A stretch of DNA of 64,000 bases from Marasmius tenuissimus (GCA_029532415.1 JAQOTA010000012.1:62001-126000), one strand, 5' to 3'; shown: positions 1 through 13,257, counted from the stretch's first letter. Made by a program: numbers and translations. Notes: a model not told the origin generated them from the letters alone.

Positions 1-3000
1 GACTGATCATGCTTGATCGCGCCGAAAAACTAAAGCATCCATTGATGTCGGTCCGTATAGCGAAGACACAGGATCAAAGGACCCTGAAGGATGTTGATTG
101 TGCTGGCGCGGTGCGTATTCCGACATTAGCGTGGTTACTGTTCGTAACAGCGAAGTTCGCAGCTTGTAACATTGCTGTGGATCGCAAGTTTGGAAGCTGA
201 AGTCCCGATCAAGGCTCATTGGGCAGAGATGGTGTGTATGATCTGTTTCAATCGTGTAACCCCGTCATTTGCTTTGATCTTACCATTCCCAACAGGAACT
301 CGTTCAACGGCGGGGAACGTCTATCTTTGATGCGTACTGCGCTATTCGTTAAACGATTCGGCCGTGTCTTTCCAGCTGGAGCACGCCGAATCATTATTCC
401 AGCGCTCTGCGCTGAGGACGGCTTTGGCAGAACTTTGTGCAGGCGACCGGAGGGATTACTCGTCGCCCTCCCAATTTAGGACCATTTCGATGTTCGGTGT
501 TTTCCGATGAGTAAGTACATATCTTTGATTCCCTGGTTCATGTTCATCATCATAATCCAGAGTGAGCAACACCCCGCAGATCACGAATCAGAACGGCGCT
601 CGTTTCTCTCGATGAAGACGAGTTGATGACCCCAGGTAGTACCCCGCCTTTCGCCGTTTTCGCTATGTATACCTCGGCCGTGAGATCATCGAGGTATCGA
701 GGATATGCTCATATAAGGCATCTTGCTAAGTACTTGCCGGCGGAATGGTCTTCCTCGGAACCATCAAGTCTGCGCCTAAAGCTCCTTTTGGTGGCCGACC
801 AAGGCGGGTGTCGTTATGATTCTGGGGACAAGGCCCATACACTCGAGTCCTGATACAAAGCGACTGGTTCAAAATTGGCGCACCATGCCATTTTTGCGGT
901 GACCTCGTTCAACAAGTCGATGTTCACGGCAGATTTCTAGAAGAGCTAAGTATACGTGGTAAAGCCTTCTGCCTTCTGACGGTTTTTCGCACTCGAGCTT
1001 GGGTTTTTGACTTCCAACTTTTCCTCACAGCTATCTGCCCGTTCTCTCCCGTGAGTGAGCGACTTTCTCATATGTTTGATCGCAGCAGTCCGATTAATTC
1101 GCCAACTTTCCTTTCTTGTACAGAAATGTATATGAAAATCCGGGTCTCTCAACGGTTTCAGCACTTCGAGGAATGACTTCATCCACGAGTCAACCTTCAC
1201 GGTTAATCTTCAGCACCTCGGACATGAAGTACCCCAGACTCGAGTTTTGTATCAGGGCAATTACACCCAATCGGCCGGGTCTTCTTGCTAATCCTTTAGT
1301 GGTCAGTCGTATTACCGTTGTCCTTGACCCTAACCTCCGCAACGCCTATGCGGAACGGAGGATTAGCCTATCTGCGCTGATGAAACCAGAACATTTGCTA
1401 CTCGGTGAATATGGGGTTGCGATCATCTATGTATCGTTTATCAGCGTTGTAGCCGTCCACCAAAGTTTGACTTCAACGCGGTCTCTGCCTGGGCGCCGAC
1501 ATCGTCATGTTCTGGTTCGATGTCTCAGGAACAATCAGAAAATTTCCAGCGCTCGACGTTGCTCAGTGAGTTTCGTTTTCTTGGCTCTGCTTCCTGCTCG
1601 AGAAGAAATGAGTACATCCAAACGGAGGTCAGCGATGGTACCGATGCTAAAACGAGACCTTCGACAGGTACAGTCACTTAACTTAGGATTCATGTCCGAG
1701 GCAACGAGCGTGTTGCTACGAAAATCTTGGGGACTCGGTCGATTATCAAGAGACACAGCCAGCCTGTGTCCTTCGTCATACCGATAGAATCTCGATCGAC
1801 GCGAGGTGGGCCTTTCTTGACGTCGAGTACACGCTCTATATGGATGTGGTTGGCTTGCCCGTGTGATAGCGTTCGGCCACGGCCTTGATTTTGGCAAGCT
1901 CCCGCCAGCACTCCGTTCCACTACGTCCCTAGTTCTGAGTTCGTTCTCGGTAGCGACTTATCGATGATCTCAGGCCTGGACTCGATTTGCATGACTGAGT
2001 TGAGGTGCGTTCTACTGCACTCACGGAACTCAAGGATTCTGCGGCACTGACCTTTCTCTCAGGATCCTTCTTTTCGGAAGAAGCGTGCTTGTTCTAGGCT
2101 CTAGGCGCCGTCGTTACCCTTTTAGTGCCGTGGATAGGGTCCTAGACGAGTTAACGAGTTGCACAAGGTAAGCTCGAAATACCATTGCATCATCAGAGTA
2201 TGCTGACGTCCTCCCTCGAGCCCTCTAAATCATTATCGGTTGTGGAAGCTCATCATTTCGGTACCGATTTTCCTACGGGTATCGTCGTATCGGTTTACTT
2301 CTTGTCACGATCTCGTCAATCCTCAAATTTCGGGGCTGTCCAATATCGACCGGCATGTTCATGTCAATCCGAGCTCCGAGCGAGCTGCGGTTCTCCAGCC
2401 CGGTTTCGACTCAAAAGTTTCTACCACTTACTGGGTCATGCTGTCGTTCATTGGTGACATGTTCAAGCTGCATTCCAGACCCACGAGCCCAAGCATGGAT
2501 ACTAATTGCGATGGAAATTTCACCCGAACCATCTGTTAACTCAACTTAACCACCGTCAGAAACCGCCTGACCGCATTGGACTCCGAATAGGTACAAGCGT
2601 TCATTACACACGATCCTCTTCCAATGCCGTTTAATGGATTCCTCCATGTAATATATCAAGTACGCCTGTCTTGCCATGCTCTGCACCCGTATGAATGGTT
2701 CCTGAAGTCGTCCCTGGGCGCACATGAACATCTGACCTCCAAGGGAAAGTTCGAGCTGTATCGGTGCTGTCTCATGCACATTACCGACTGTATCCCCTGT
2801 TTCGACCTTGTGGATGCTTTGTCGGCTTTCATCCGCTTGAATGAGGGGCGCTGCGTTGCCCTCTCCTGGATTGTAGCCTCGGTCTTTTCATTGGTACAGT
2901 ATTCGTCACGCTGTTGGCCGGTTATCCGGGAGTATTTTCGTTCACATGTACTCTACGGCAAACTATTCTCCAAACGTTCGACACATGGTTGTGGCAAAGA

Positions 3001-3633
3001 ATATCCGGGTCTCGCGAGAATATGGGAACAATCAAGGGATGCGTCTAGAAAACTGCTTCCCGAGTGAATCCAGTCTCTTTGATGGCATTCAATCTTATGT
3101 CGCGGTTGTCAGGTACTATTTGGTCCCTAGCTTAGAGATCCTTTGTGGAAACGGCGATGGTGAAATGTACTCTGGTTGACTATGTGGATTTGTGAGTGAC
3201 GGTTCCAAAGGGCTCAAGGGGAGCCAGGGGAATTGGCTCTGATGAGGAGTTCCGCCCTTGCTCTAGATCCCAGTGATGGTATTGACCTGTAAGGCCTATC
3301 CGCATTCTTGATGATCTACACCCTGGAATGAATCAGTTCGCGGGATGGGTCCGTTAAAAATTTGCGGTACACGGCAGTTGCGCCACATAAGTCCATGGTT
3401 ATCATCTTGATCACTTGATCTTATTATGCAACCACTCACGGCTCAATTCTTCTTGAGACGTTAGTTGCTTAGCCCGTCTTGCTGCCGGAGATGACTGTAG
3501 CTTGTGAGTACTATCCGAGTCAATACAGGGTATGCACAAAATCTCTAAATGTGCAATATCTAAGCCTATCAACAATTATGTATTGCGTGGCTGTAGGTCA
3601 GGGTTCGAGGGCAACGGGCATTATAGTGGTTGT
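1..3633. other. gene-poor stretch, no supported gene
   Basis: I see no recognisable domain, paralogue of the window's families, or convincing exon chain here. The longest open stretch (about 1173-1787, +, roughly 205 codons from its first ATG) has no recognisable motif, no flanking splice pattern and an overlapping open frame on the other strand. Confidence 0.5.
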
Positions 3634-4030
3634 TGGTCCTTGTGGATCCAGATTTGCAAGATCACGCAATGCTCACATGTGAACTGGGCCGTCGTCCACT
3701 CTCTGAGAGACTCTGTCGTGTACAAGCGAGTGAGTCTGGGCTAGATCATGCTCAATTCCTGAAGAGTGTTCCATGCTGACTTTCGAGAAGATGGGGGGCT
3801 TGGATCCTGCCGGGCCTCAATAGCAACCCGGCAGCTTCAAACGATGGATCCTCAGCTTCGTTTCCGACATATAGCTATATTGGTATATCCTCTCGCATCT
3901 GGAAACATAAGAGATACTGATCTATCGTGCTTCTAGGCGGTAGTTGAGGGTTGAAGCGAGAAGAGAGTCGAATCTTTATTTGTACGCTCTGGTGTACAAA
4001 CTAGGATAACGATAAGATAACATGTGCCAC
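3634..4030 (+). promoter_or_regulatory. duplicated upstream region of the first MYND gene
   Basis: This segment is recognisably similar to 18555-18945, upstream of the third MYND gene. Shared landmarks in the same order are CCTTGTGGATCC, CATATAGCTATAT, TTTATTTGTACG, GTGTACAAACT and GATAACGATAAGATA. The promoter therefore duplicated together with the gene. The last part holds an inverted repeat, TTTGTAC (3979-3985) and GTGTACAAAC (3992-4001), about 200 bp before the start codon. The same 10-mer occurs upstream of three F-box genes in this window. A role as a transcription-factor site is inference. Confidence 0.6.
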
Positions 4031-4200
4031 ATGGCACTTCGCACGGCGATGACGACCCTTTTGTCCTCTTCTCCTACTCCCAACAGCACGAACAACCATA
4101 CACTCCCAAGATTACTGGCAGTAATCTTGAGCACACAGAACATTTTACCAAGGTCATAACAACCTTTATCAATTGTTCAAAACTGATACCCACGATAGAA

Positions 4201-6316
4201 ATGGCAACCACTGGACAGGTTGTGGACGACCTCGAGACCAACGCTACTCGTACCATGGAAGGAATTGCTAGTCTCCTCTCAAGAGCCGCTTCGCGCTTCC
4301 CAAATGCTAGCGATGCCATAGATCACCTTCGAAGGCTGGGATATCCTCCCCGAAATGTGGACATGGTCCATCCTTCGGCCAAGATGGACATGGTATTGAC
4401 GATCTTCGCAGCCTTGTCGGTTCACCAGAAACATCATCCTAGATTGACGTCGATTCATGTGCGCTCAAACTGGTCGGCAGTCCTCGCGCGATGGATTGAC
4501 TACTTCCTCGAACATGTCATACTATCTCAAGAATCGTTGACACCCGAAGGGATGGACACCGTCGAGTTCAGCATTATTTGTATCCCCAGCCTTCTACAGC
4601 TTTCAGAAGAAAGCATGGATGTCGTCCGTCACGAGTCACCGCATCTCCAAAAGCTCCTCGCGCAGGTATTCTTCAGGTTGGTCGACCAATCTCACAATAA
4701 TTGGGGACCATGGGCGCATTTCCTGATGAGAACCAAGCCCAGTCTGGAGTGCTCAGCCCATCACTCAGAAAATTCCCGAGCAATTCGAGTTCTTTATCCA
4801 GACAATGAGCAACTTGCGTTGATCCTCATTCGACATCTTCACCAACAAGCCCGTCGTATCCCTAAAATGGGCCTCAAAGAACTCCAATACCTCGGATCCT
4901 ATATGAATATCCTCGGGACCCCACAGAACTTTCAAACCGGTAATCCCATGTTTCGCATAAATCCCAAAGGTTCGATTTCCGCTTACGCCAATGTTTTATG
5001 TCGTGTACTTCGAAAGAAGTCACTCCGAGCGGCTGCGACCGACAACGAGCAAGTTAAATGTGCCTGGGGTGTAGCTCAGGTTGCGTTCGAGTCCATTTAC
5101 CTTCTAATGGAGGACCGGGAGTACGTGGAGTTGGTTCCTTGGCCGAAGGTTTTCCGGGCGATTTTCAATCCAGTCGAGCCACTCTTGCAATTGGGACCTT
5201 CTGGGCCGAAAGAGTTCACAGAATGGTCGACCCTCATCATTGATCGTTTGGCTAGATTTTTGGTGTATAAAACCGTCGCACGCCGATTCTACCGAGTTCT
5301 GAGGAAGGGGATTGGAACGGTCGAAGCACTGGAACGAGTGAAGGAGTTGTCGAGTGGCAACGAAATTACGACTGCTTGGGCGAATGCAATAGAAAAGATA
5401 GAGATCTCCAGAACGCACCACCAAGCGATGAAGGGAAAGGTGTTGTGTAGCTACCCCGAGGTAAGCTGTCAGCTTCTGAGAGTTTCTCATCAATAGGCGC
5501 ATCTAACACCTGTTCTCAAGTGCCCGCTTTACAAGACATCCGCTCAAGGATGCGTTGAAGTTCGGTACCTTCGCTGTCTTGGATGCTCTTCCAATGCCTT
5601 GTACTGTTCTCGCCAATGTCGAAAGCTTGACTGGAAACTCTACCACTGCATTGGGTGTCTGATTGCGAGAAATAACCCTCACGGTGAGTCATCGCTCGAT
5701 GTACACCTTTGCAAGTGGAATGACCATCTGAGATGCAGAGGGGATTGACCGCTACATTATGCGGTCTTTCGAGGAGTGGCTCAAATCGTACACCCGTGCC
5801 CACGCAGATGCACTGATGACACGACGGGACGAGTTCATGACTTTCATCCAACGTGAAGCCGATATACACCCTCAGGGAATTCCAGAAGACAGGAAGCCCA
5901 TTCTCGAAGGCCGGAAACAACCCGCTCTTTACATTGATTTCAATCAAGCGGCCATACCAAACCCCGATGACCCTATTCATGTCCAATTTGTTGATCGCAC
6001 TCTCCTGAGCACGCGAGTGGCACCGCACTGTCCGGAGATAGATGGTTTGTTATCTGCGATGAAACATTGGGATGATTCTGCAGTTGATGAGAACAAGCTC
6101 TTCGTTCTCGGGCTCTTTCCTAATAGCAGGATTCGTTCATATAGGATGTTCGATGTGATGGAGTTCCCTCCGGGAGCTGGTAAGCTGGAGGTCGAGGGGT
6201 TCTATAGAAGCATTCAACACGATGGGGTCAAAGACCGCGACGTGCAGGAGCTTCTTGAGCATCTAAAAGCCAGATATAGAGGAAGGGCGAAGGCAGGCGT
6301 ACCCCAGGGTTCGTAA
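4201..6316 (+). CDS. MYND-type zinc finger protein, paralogue 1
   Basis: Predicted 666-aa protein from three exons: 4201-5460, 5521-5683 and 5739-6316. The introns are 60 and 55 nt; the first has a CTAAC branch site. The ATG at 4201 is chosen because the third paralogue starts with the same MATT sequence at the same place. Residues 1-415 are a helical, motif-poor region. A MYND finger spans about residues 416-464 (CSYPECPLY, then CLGC, YCSRQC, a tryptophan and HCIGC), so the cysteine/histidine ligands are all present. The first pair is spaced C-x4-C instead of the usual C-x2-C, and an intron splits it. The C-terminal about 190 residues contain EDRKPILEGRKQPALYIDF and FDVMEFPPG, both conserved in all three copies. 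MYND fingers generally bind short proline-containing peptides; there is no SET domain, so a methyltransferase role is not supported. Unlike the other two copies it has no F-box gene directly downstream. Confidence 0.85.
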
Positions 6317-7549
6317 TGTGTACCGTATATGGACGCGATGCAGTTCGAATCAGTACACATTTCGCCACTTTTCTGCTCATTGTAGAACAGGCTGACAAAT
6401 GCATCCCCAAGATGAAACTCAATGTTCAATCTACCTATCATAGTTCTCGCACCACATGTGCTTCACATCACCCTTGTCCAGGCCGACGGTTCATTGGATG
6501 ATAGTTACTGAAGGTCAATCCTTTCCTATACGACACAGTCTTTATAAGATTTCTGGCTTTTTGAACACATTTTACAACCGGTGGCCGTAGCAAACCCAGG
6601 AGCATCCTCAGCTTCGTCAACCAGAGTACATAGTTTTAGGACGAGCGAGAATCATTGGAAGATTGTTGACAACTTATTGGGCTAGGTTTTGCTTCAAGGC
6701 TCTTACGTCTGAGGACATCCGCTTCGCCTGTAAGCTTTCGTGAGCTCACATGGGCTCTATCCTTGCCAACATGTCTCAAAACCTCCTGAAAATTCGATTG
6801 TGTATCTATTGTCCGCTTGATTCGGCGTGCAACGACTGCGTGGATGTTCCTCGGGGAGTGGGTTGAACCTAATACACCGTCGCTGAGCCCGATGTTGGGG
6901 TGAGGGGTTGTAAGCAGTCTCAGCATTATGCAGCTGAGATTGAGAGGAACTTGTGGGCTTTGAACGTGTACCAGGAGATTTCTAAAACGTAGTTGTTATG
7001 GCCCATATCAGGTGACATAATGGCATTGCATCATGAATATTGGCCCAGCGAGCGCTCCAGCGCCCACATCTCCCAAACAAAAAACCTCATCGATACATTC
7101 GAGCCCAGTAGTGGCAGCGATGTCAGATGCCGGTGTAATAAACTTGGCGGGTCTCCGTGGATGATATGTTGCGTACAAAGCTTGATGTCGAGTGAACAGA
7201 GACCTCACCGGTCGGTCCGGGTTCTAGGACTCAGCAAGGAGGGTTGAAAGGAATTTTCTGGTAAATAGGATGATCCACGATTCACAGCTTGCTCACGTCG
7301 ATATCGAGTCCCAACGACTCAACTGTTGTGGCTGAGGACGCGACAAGATGAAACTGCCGGACGGCATCTCGAGTTGTCTGATTAGAACTCACGGTGGCGC
7401 AGTGACGCATTTACTCTTGACCACCTACCATTTAGTACTTACCATCAGACCACAAAAAGCAAGGACACGCCCAACGTACTAAATACACGTGTGAGCTCGA
7501 ACATCGAGATGATACGAAACTGTAGTACTGAAGATCTGCGTTAGGTCCA
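6317..7549. other. intergenic stretch between MYND genes 1 and 2
   Basis: No F-box gene or remnant is visible here, although an F-box gene lies in this position after MYND copies 2 and 3. At 7171-7180 the sequence GCGTACAAAG is a weak (two-mismatch) version of the promoter 10-mer found upstream of the paralogues. Nothing else recognisable. Confidence 0.4.
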
Positions 7550-9643
7550 ATGCCGGGAGTCTCTGAGCATGATGCCTCAGCCTCTCGGAGCGTTGAAGGG
7601 TTCTCGAAGTTTCTTTCGAGAGCCACTTCACGCTTTCAGAACGCTAGCGATGGTATAGATCACCTTCAAAAACTCGGAAGCCCTCCCCGTGATGAAGATT
7701 TAACCCATCCTACATCCAGGGTGGACACGGCCATATCGATATTTGGAGCCTTATCAGTGCACCAAAAACATCAACCCAGGCTAACCTCAATGCACATACA
7801 TTCGAACTGGTCTTCAGTCATATCGAGATGGATCGATTACTTTCTGAAGCACGCTATACTATCTCGGGAAACCCTGACGCCGGAGGCGAAGGAAATCCGC
7901 GACTTTAGCATCATGTGCATCCCGGCCGTACTGGAACTTCCAGAATATAGTACGGAACTTATTGCTCAGGTTTCACCGCACCTACCAAAGCTACTGGAGC
8001 AAGTGGTCTTCACACTTATCGATAAGTCCAATTCGCATTGGGGACCCTGGGCAAACTTGGCAGTGAAACTTGCTGCTCCAAGCCATAGTTCGAGTGATCC
8101 CCCTCAACTCGCGAGATCTATCCGAGCTCTGTATTCGGATCCATCGCAGCTCGGGTCGATCCAGCTCCGACACCTTACCCGCCAGACTCGGCGAATTCAC
8201 AAGATGGGTCTCGATGAGCTTGGTTACCTGAAATCGTACATCACCATCGTCCTAGCTGAGACACTACCCACCAAAAACCTGATGTTCAGGAACGGTGATC
8301 CCAAGCCAGCGATTGGAGCATTTGTCGACCTTCTCTGCCGCTTACTCCGAACAAATTCGCTACTGGTTCCCGGCGCCACGGTTGAGAACGAGGATTTTGT
8401 GTGTGCGAGCGATATTGGGATCATGGCGTTTAAGGTGGTTAGCATGTACTCGGAGAACAAGGATCTCGTGGAGCAGGTGATATTTCGGACCAAGATCATT
8501 AAAGGGATTTTCCACGCGGCTACGCCGTTCTACAGGTCGAAAGGAGTTGGAGATATGGCGATGATGAAAGGGAAGGCTTGGACGGAGTGTTTTACTCGGC
8601 TGATTGATCAATGGGCCAGGCTCTTGGTGTATAAATCGATGACACGTCGGTTTCACAAGATTCTGAGGACGGGAATTGTGTCTAAGGAGGCGTTGGAGAG
8701 GGTTGTGAGGGAGTCTGTGTCACCACACGGGAAAGAGTTTGTGGATGCGTGGATGAATGCGGTGGAGAAGGCTGAGATATCTCGGGAACATCATCGAGCA
8801 ATGAAGGTACAGGTGGTGTGTACGTATCCTATGGTGAGCACCAACTTCCAAGTCGCTTGCTCAAGAATGTCCCTATTCACACAGTCCGTTCTCTAGTGTC
8901 CTCTCTATGAAGCATCGCCCGAAGAACGTGCTCAAGTACGGTACCTTCGTTGCCTCGAATGCTCATCTAACGCGATGTACTGTTCTCGGAGTTGTCGAAA
9001 ACTGGATTGGAAAATCAATCACCGGCACAAATGCGCATTTGTGCGGTACAAGTTGACCAGTGAGCACTCTCCAAAATTGTGTAATCGTAAAGCCGTCATT
9101 TATTTGCGTACCTACTCAGGTGGAGAATGGTCAAACTGCACAACGCGCTACGATATGCGTTGTTTTGAGGAATGGCTCAAATCATACGCTCGGGCTCACG
9201 CCGACGTGGTGATGGACCGGCGAAACGAGTTTATCTCCCTCATCAAACGCGAATCCGCGGTATATCCTCGTCTCAAGGCTTCAGAGGATCGAAAGGCGAT
9301 CCTCGAAGGGCGAAAACAACCCGCTCTGTTCATCGATTTCAGTCTAGCGAGGATACCAGGCCCTCGAGATCCCATCCATGTCCAGTTTGTTGACAACACG
9401 CTCCTGAAGACCGCTTTGCTGCCCCATTACCGAGGGAAGGAGCAGTTTATTGTGCCTATGATTGAACAATGGGAATACCCGATGGTAAATGAAAGTAAGT
9501 TGTATGTTTTTGGGATGTTCCCGAATGAGGGAGTGCGTCCGTGGCTCATGTACGATGTGATGGAATTTCCTCCGGGAAATGGGAGTACGGAGGGGTTCTA
9601 TAGGGATATGGGATATAATGTAGGCTGGGACGAGGGGTCTTAA
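7550..9643 (+). CDS. MYND-type zinc finger protein, paralogue 2
   Basis: Predicted 656-aa protein from exons 7550-8833, 8897-9059 and 9120-9643. Intron positions and phases (0 and 1) are the same as in the other two copies, and exon 2 is exactly 163 nt in all three. The MYND finger covers about residues 424-472: CTYPMCPLY, CLEC, YCSRSC, then W and HRHKC. The C-terminal part keeps EDRKAILEGRKQPALFIDF and YDVMEFPPG. This is the most divergent copy. Its upstream region does not obviously match the promoters of copies 1 and 3. Its stop codon lies 114 bp from the stop of a convergent F-box gene, the same layout as copy 3. The function beyond a protein-binding MYND module is unknown. Confidence 0.85.
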
Positions 9644-9757
9644 ACTTCCTCGGGCCTGACAGCTTCGGATGTGGCGAAGAAAAGGATCTTAGATTTGGAT
9701 AGTCTAAGTACGGATGTATATGTTTCCAAAAACTTTGTATAAGGTAGAATAGCTAGC

Positions 9758-11558
9758 TTACATGTTCATAACGGTCCTACGAGCGTTTACATCGCTCAGA
9801 TATGCGTCCTCATCGACGCCTTCTAGCCTAATCCAACGCCGTTCCGGTGTATAGACGAAGCAGCCGTGTTCATAAACGCAACCCTGCTTCGCTCGTCCCG
9901 AACGAGCAGCAAGTTTCTGGAACACACGAGGGGTAAGCCAAAGGAAGATCAATCAACGAAGTTACTGTAACTCACCACCCGTGCCCTGAGATATATCGCC
10001 AAGCGGGTATTCAACGAAGGGTCTTCGGGCAAATGGGCGAACGGGAAACACGCCTTCAAATACGAACAGTCGTTGCTTGGGAAGTACCATTCCTTCCACG
10101 CTGCTAGGGTACTCTCCCCGGTGCCGCTGGCCTCCAAGTCAATACGCAACGTCGCATTTGGCGCGGATCTGTACAGGGCATTCTCCAGCTGGTGATACGT
10201 CTCCGGGGGAATGTGACGCCGGGATATGAGTCTCGGGTCGTGAGCTATGTGTTGTGGACAGAGGATGTGGAGAGAGCAAAAACCCCGGCGATCGATTCGG
10301 AATTCTTGAAGGGTTGGAAAGGAGGTTTGAGTGAATAGGGTGATCCACCAAGTTAAAGAGGAGGAAGGGGTAGGCCAGTACGCCGTCCTCCGTGCCTCGA
10401 CTGAGATGGAATACAAAGTAAGCGTGTGGAGGTTTTTAGTGAGTCCAGAGAGAAGACATCGAGTTAGGTGGTTCGGAATGTCGGGAGGCGAGGATGCTAG
10501 GTTGGGATGGGTAGCTTCTTCCCCTACTACAATACCGAGATGATGGAGATGCTGGGATTGGAGAGCGGAACTGGAGATTTGTGCAACAAGATTGAGCTGT
10601 GCCTGGGTTACGGCGCCTACGACCTCGAAGCGTGATAGGGAATCGAGGGAAAGATGCGATTCCTCGCTCTTTGCCCATTGAAGAATTTCCTCGACTATAG
10701 GAGGTGGTGCGTTAACCTGGAGAGAACACAGCTCGCTCGCTAACATGGGTGGTAGATCAGGAGGGGCTAGAGAGTAGGTACGTCCAGGTAGCTGCCCCCA
10801 CGTTGTTATAGATAGCTCTTTGAGGCCGCCGCCCGCAACGGTATGCCTGAGAAAGAAAAGAAGGGTGTCGATGGAATTGAAGGAAACGTTCTCAACGGTG
10901 ACTCGACGTATCTTTGGAGAATGAAGCGCTCGTACGATTGCTGCACGAGACGTCTCCGAGAAGTATTGGAATGGGAATTCTTTGTCTCGGTAGAACAAAA
11001 GCGAAATGGTTTCGAGGTTGTGAAGTCGGGGGAGAATCTGGTGGAGCAGGAGGCGGTCTCCTGGGCTCCAGAATCGTCCGGTAGACGGTTTCCCTTCTAC
11101 TACCAATTCCTTCACCAGTTCAGCGAGTCCTGGTGTCGATTCGAGTAGAGCCAGAAACCGTGCCGATTTGGTGTACCAGCGAACGTGATTTGGACGGACA
11201 AGCTCGGTAAGTCGATCCAAATGGTGTGAGAGACGCCCTTCTTCATGATCTTCCTCTTTCTTGAAAGTTAATCTCCCAAAGGTCCGGTTGCGTGCATATG
11301 GGAGAAAACGGCGTGCAGCAAGTGCACATTGTCGAAGGGAATCGTCATCGAGCATGCTTACGATGAGCAGAACGAGCTCATGGGGCAGCCTAGGCTTCAT
11401 TTCACGGAATTTTTCGGGCTTGGACTGGCAATCAAAAAGTCATGTCACAACCAACTATCAGGGGCGACGGAACACACCTGGAAGTATGACTGCCTTTTCA
11501 GCATTCCTGCCTTCAGATTATCCCCAGCATTTTTGAAAGACGACCCAGAAAATTCCAT
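9758..11558 (-). CDS. F-box protein, tail-to-tail family, copy 1
   Basis: Predicted 562-aa protein on the minus strand from exons 11558-11478, 11424-9976 and 9916-9758. The first exon is exactly 27 codons and begins MEFSGSSFKN. Homologous 81-nt exons precede both paralogues, which have no ATG in their second exon, so this short exon is the likely start. Here an ATG at 11400 also exists. The F-box-like region is about residues 39-80 (LPHELVLLIVSMLDDDSLRQ, then CALAARRF). Beyond it come leucine-rich strands typical of the hypothetical F-box proteins of Agaricomycetes. The last exon ends with GCFVYTPERRWIRLE, conserved in the other copies. F-box proteins usually bind Skp1 and recruit substrates to an SCF ubiquitin ligase; the substrate here is unknown. 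It converges on the MYND gene at 7550-9643. Confidence 0.85.
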
Positions 11559-11807
11559 GAGACTCTTAGTGAGCAGATAGGCGTTGAGAAGAGCAGTATG
11601 ATGAGCTCAAATGCCAGGTCGGGCGCTGCCTTCCACCTGTCAAGAATGTTAGTCATTGTGGTGCACGGCACAGGCGGAGAAGGGATCACCATTATGTTTG
11701 GATCTGAATACTCAAGAAATGTGTGGGAAATAAGATGATGGGATTCTTGCCAGCTGAGATACGCGAGTGCGCAGGAGTTGATGGTGGTTGGAATCAACAG
11801 GGTCATT

Positions 11808-11817
11808 GTTTGTACAC
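11808..11817 (-). promoter_or_regulatory. shared promoter 10-mer upstream of F-box copy 1
   Basis: On the minus strand this reads GTGTACAAAC, 250 bp before the predicted ATG. The surrounding sequence (TTTGTACACATGGGCG, then AATTGGT, ACAAACGACAC and CGTGAC) is conserved upstream of F-box copies 2 and 3. The core is identical to the element upstream of MYND copies 1 and 3. Confidence 0.55.
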
Positions 11818-11869
11818 ATGGGCGTTGAATTGGTAGACAAGCAAACGACACACGTGACCCAGACCGGCC

Positions 11870-12636
11870 CTTGTCCTCTCACCACCACGAACACTGACAG
11901 ATTCGCGGTAATTCCTCCATGTTCTCGTTCGAATGACCATGCAAAAGTCCTAGAAAATACAAAAAGGGACAATAAGGCTCAATTCAACCAACTCATCGTA
12001 GAAATTCCCGTCAGTGAGTGCACACCAACTCATTGTCGAGAGTTCTGTACTGAACCAACAGTTATACAGATTCCATGCCACTTCTTTTTTTCACGTTCAG
12101 TTTTGAACGTCTGTCAATTCAAACTAGTTACGATCAGAAAGGTCGCTGGAAACTTCTCTGACAAGGACAGGTTCGTGTTCGATACTCAATTCGGCTCCAA
12201 CTCATATTCACAATTTCTTTCTCGGACATTTCCTGCAGTTGTTCTTGCTCAACTTCCACACGGGCATTTGGATGATGCACGAATAGGAACACATTCACCA
12301 TAATCCCTTCTTCAATGCCTTCAAACCTCCTCCTCTCTCTCGGCGCTCTCTAAAACTACAACACCGCGCATAGTCATCTGGCTCAATTATAATGTTGCAT
12401 TCATCCGACATTCGTTGGTGACGATCTCACAAGTCCAAGCCGGTAGCAACTTTTTCACCACGGCTGTGCGACACATCAGCCTCCCATGTCACTCATCAAT
12501 CCCGAAGAGAGAATCCCGTTGCTGTCGAGGTTGGCGTGAGTTGCCAGTATTCGTATTCCTTTACAGTTGAGGACTAATATGCCTTTCATACAGAGAGGCA
12601 GCGTTGTGTTACGCACTCGCTGCGAAGAACCTCACG
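11870..12636. other. intergenic stretch upstream of F-box copy 1
   Basis: The part next to the promoter (CTTGTCCTC, then ACCACC) resembles the region upstream of F-box copy 3 near 26370. The TCTAAAACTACAACA stretch near 12350 resembles TCTAAATCTACAACA near 26445. The intervening sequence is unrecognised. Confidence 0.35.
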
Positions 12637-13257
12637 ATGGCATCGAAATCTAGATGTCAAGAAGCTCAACTCGTACACCGGGTCGGGGAGCTGCTCAAGC
12701 TGTTGGTGGAGGCCATTAGGATGATGAGAATAGGCGAAACGGAAGTCGAGGTACGTTTTACGCTTTTTTGCCAGTCTGGCCATGATTCGCTGAATGTCTT
12801 CCCAGATGCCTCTTCCCGCTGGACTTGTCGCGCAGGACAGCATTGTCACCTACCACCGAACGCTACTGACGCCAGGTCGCAACAAAAGACACTACGTCTG
12901 GCATTGCAATATGTTCAAGTCCGGCGGAGGATTGCCTGGGAAAACCTGACATACCCACCACCCTCCATACCACGCAGGAGCTGCTGATTCTCGAGCATTG
13001 GACTGGGGAGATTCACCAAACATCTCAGATCGTCTATCACAGGTATGTTGGTGCTTTGTTGAATCACGGTGTACGATCCGTTCCTGACCGTTTTTAACAG
13101 CGAGATCCCTGGGTCAGTTCCATCTCCACTCCCCGACATCTTGTATAAACGGTTCCTTGGTCTGCCTGGGGCTGCAATCATCGCACATCAGAACCTTCGG
13201 TCCCCCACTTCCTACCGGACGGTTAGTGGTGCCGAACCCAACCTTGATTCACTATAA
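12637..13257 (+). pseudogene. unrecognised multi-exon gene with a probable frameshift
   Basis: Coding-like exons are 12637-12750 (MASKSRCQEAQLVHRVGELL onward), 12806 to about 12945 (MPLPAGLVAQDSIVTYHRTL, then TPGRNKRHYVWHCNMF), about 12954-13042 (TTQELLILEHWTGEIHQTSQ) and 13101-13257 (SEIPGSVPSPLPDILYKRF, ending NLDSL and a stop). The introns 12751-12805 and 13043-13100 have good GT/AG ends and keep frame. Between the second and third segments the frame shifts and a TGA interrupts (12947-12949), and I find no intron that would remove it. It is probably a recently broken gene. The upstream start is uncertain and the family is not recognised. Confidence 0.45.

Noticed and set aside
1173..1787. 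Open frame of about 205 codons on +
   Set aside because: No motif, no splice context, overlapping open frame on the other strand; length alone is not enough.
2624..3067. Open frame of 147 codons on +
   Set aside because: Composition unremarkable and no recognisable domain or neighbour support.
4024..4200. N-terminal extension of MYND copy 1
   Set aside because: The frame upstream begins at GTG; the paralogue shows that the protein starts at the ATG at 4201.
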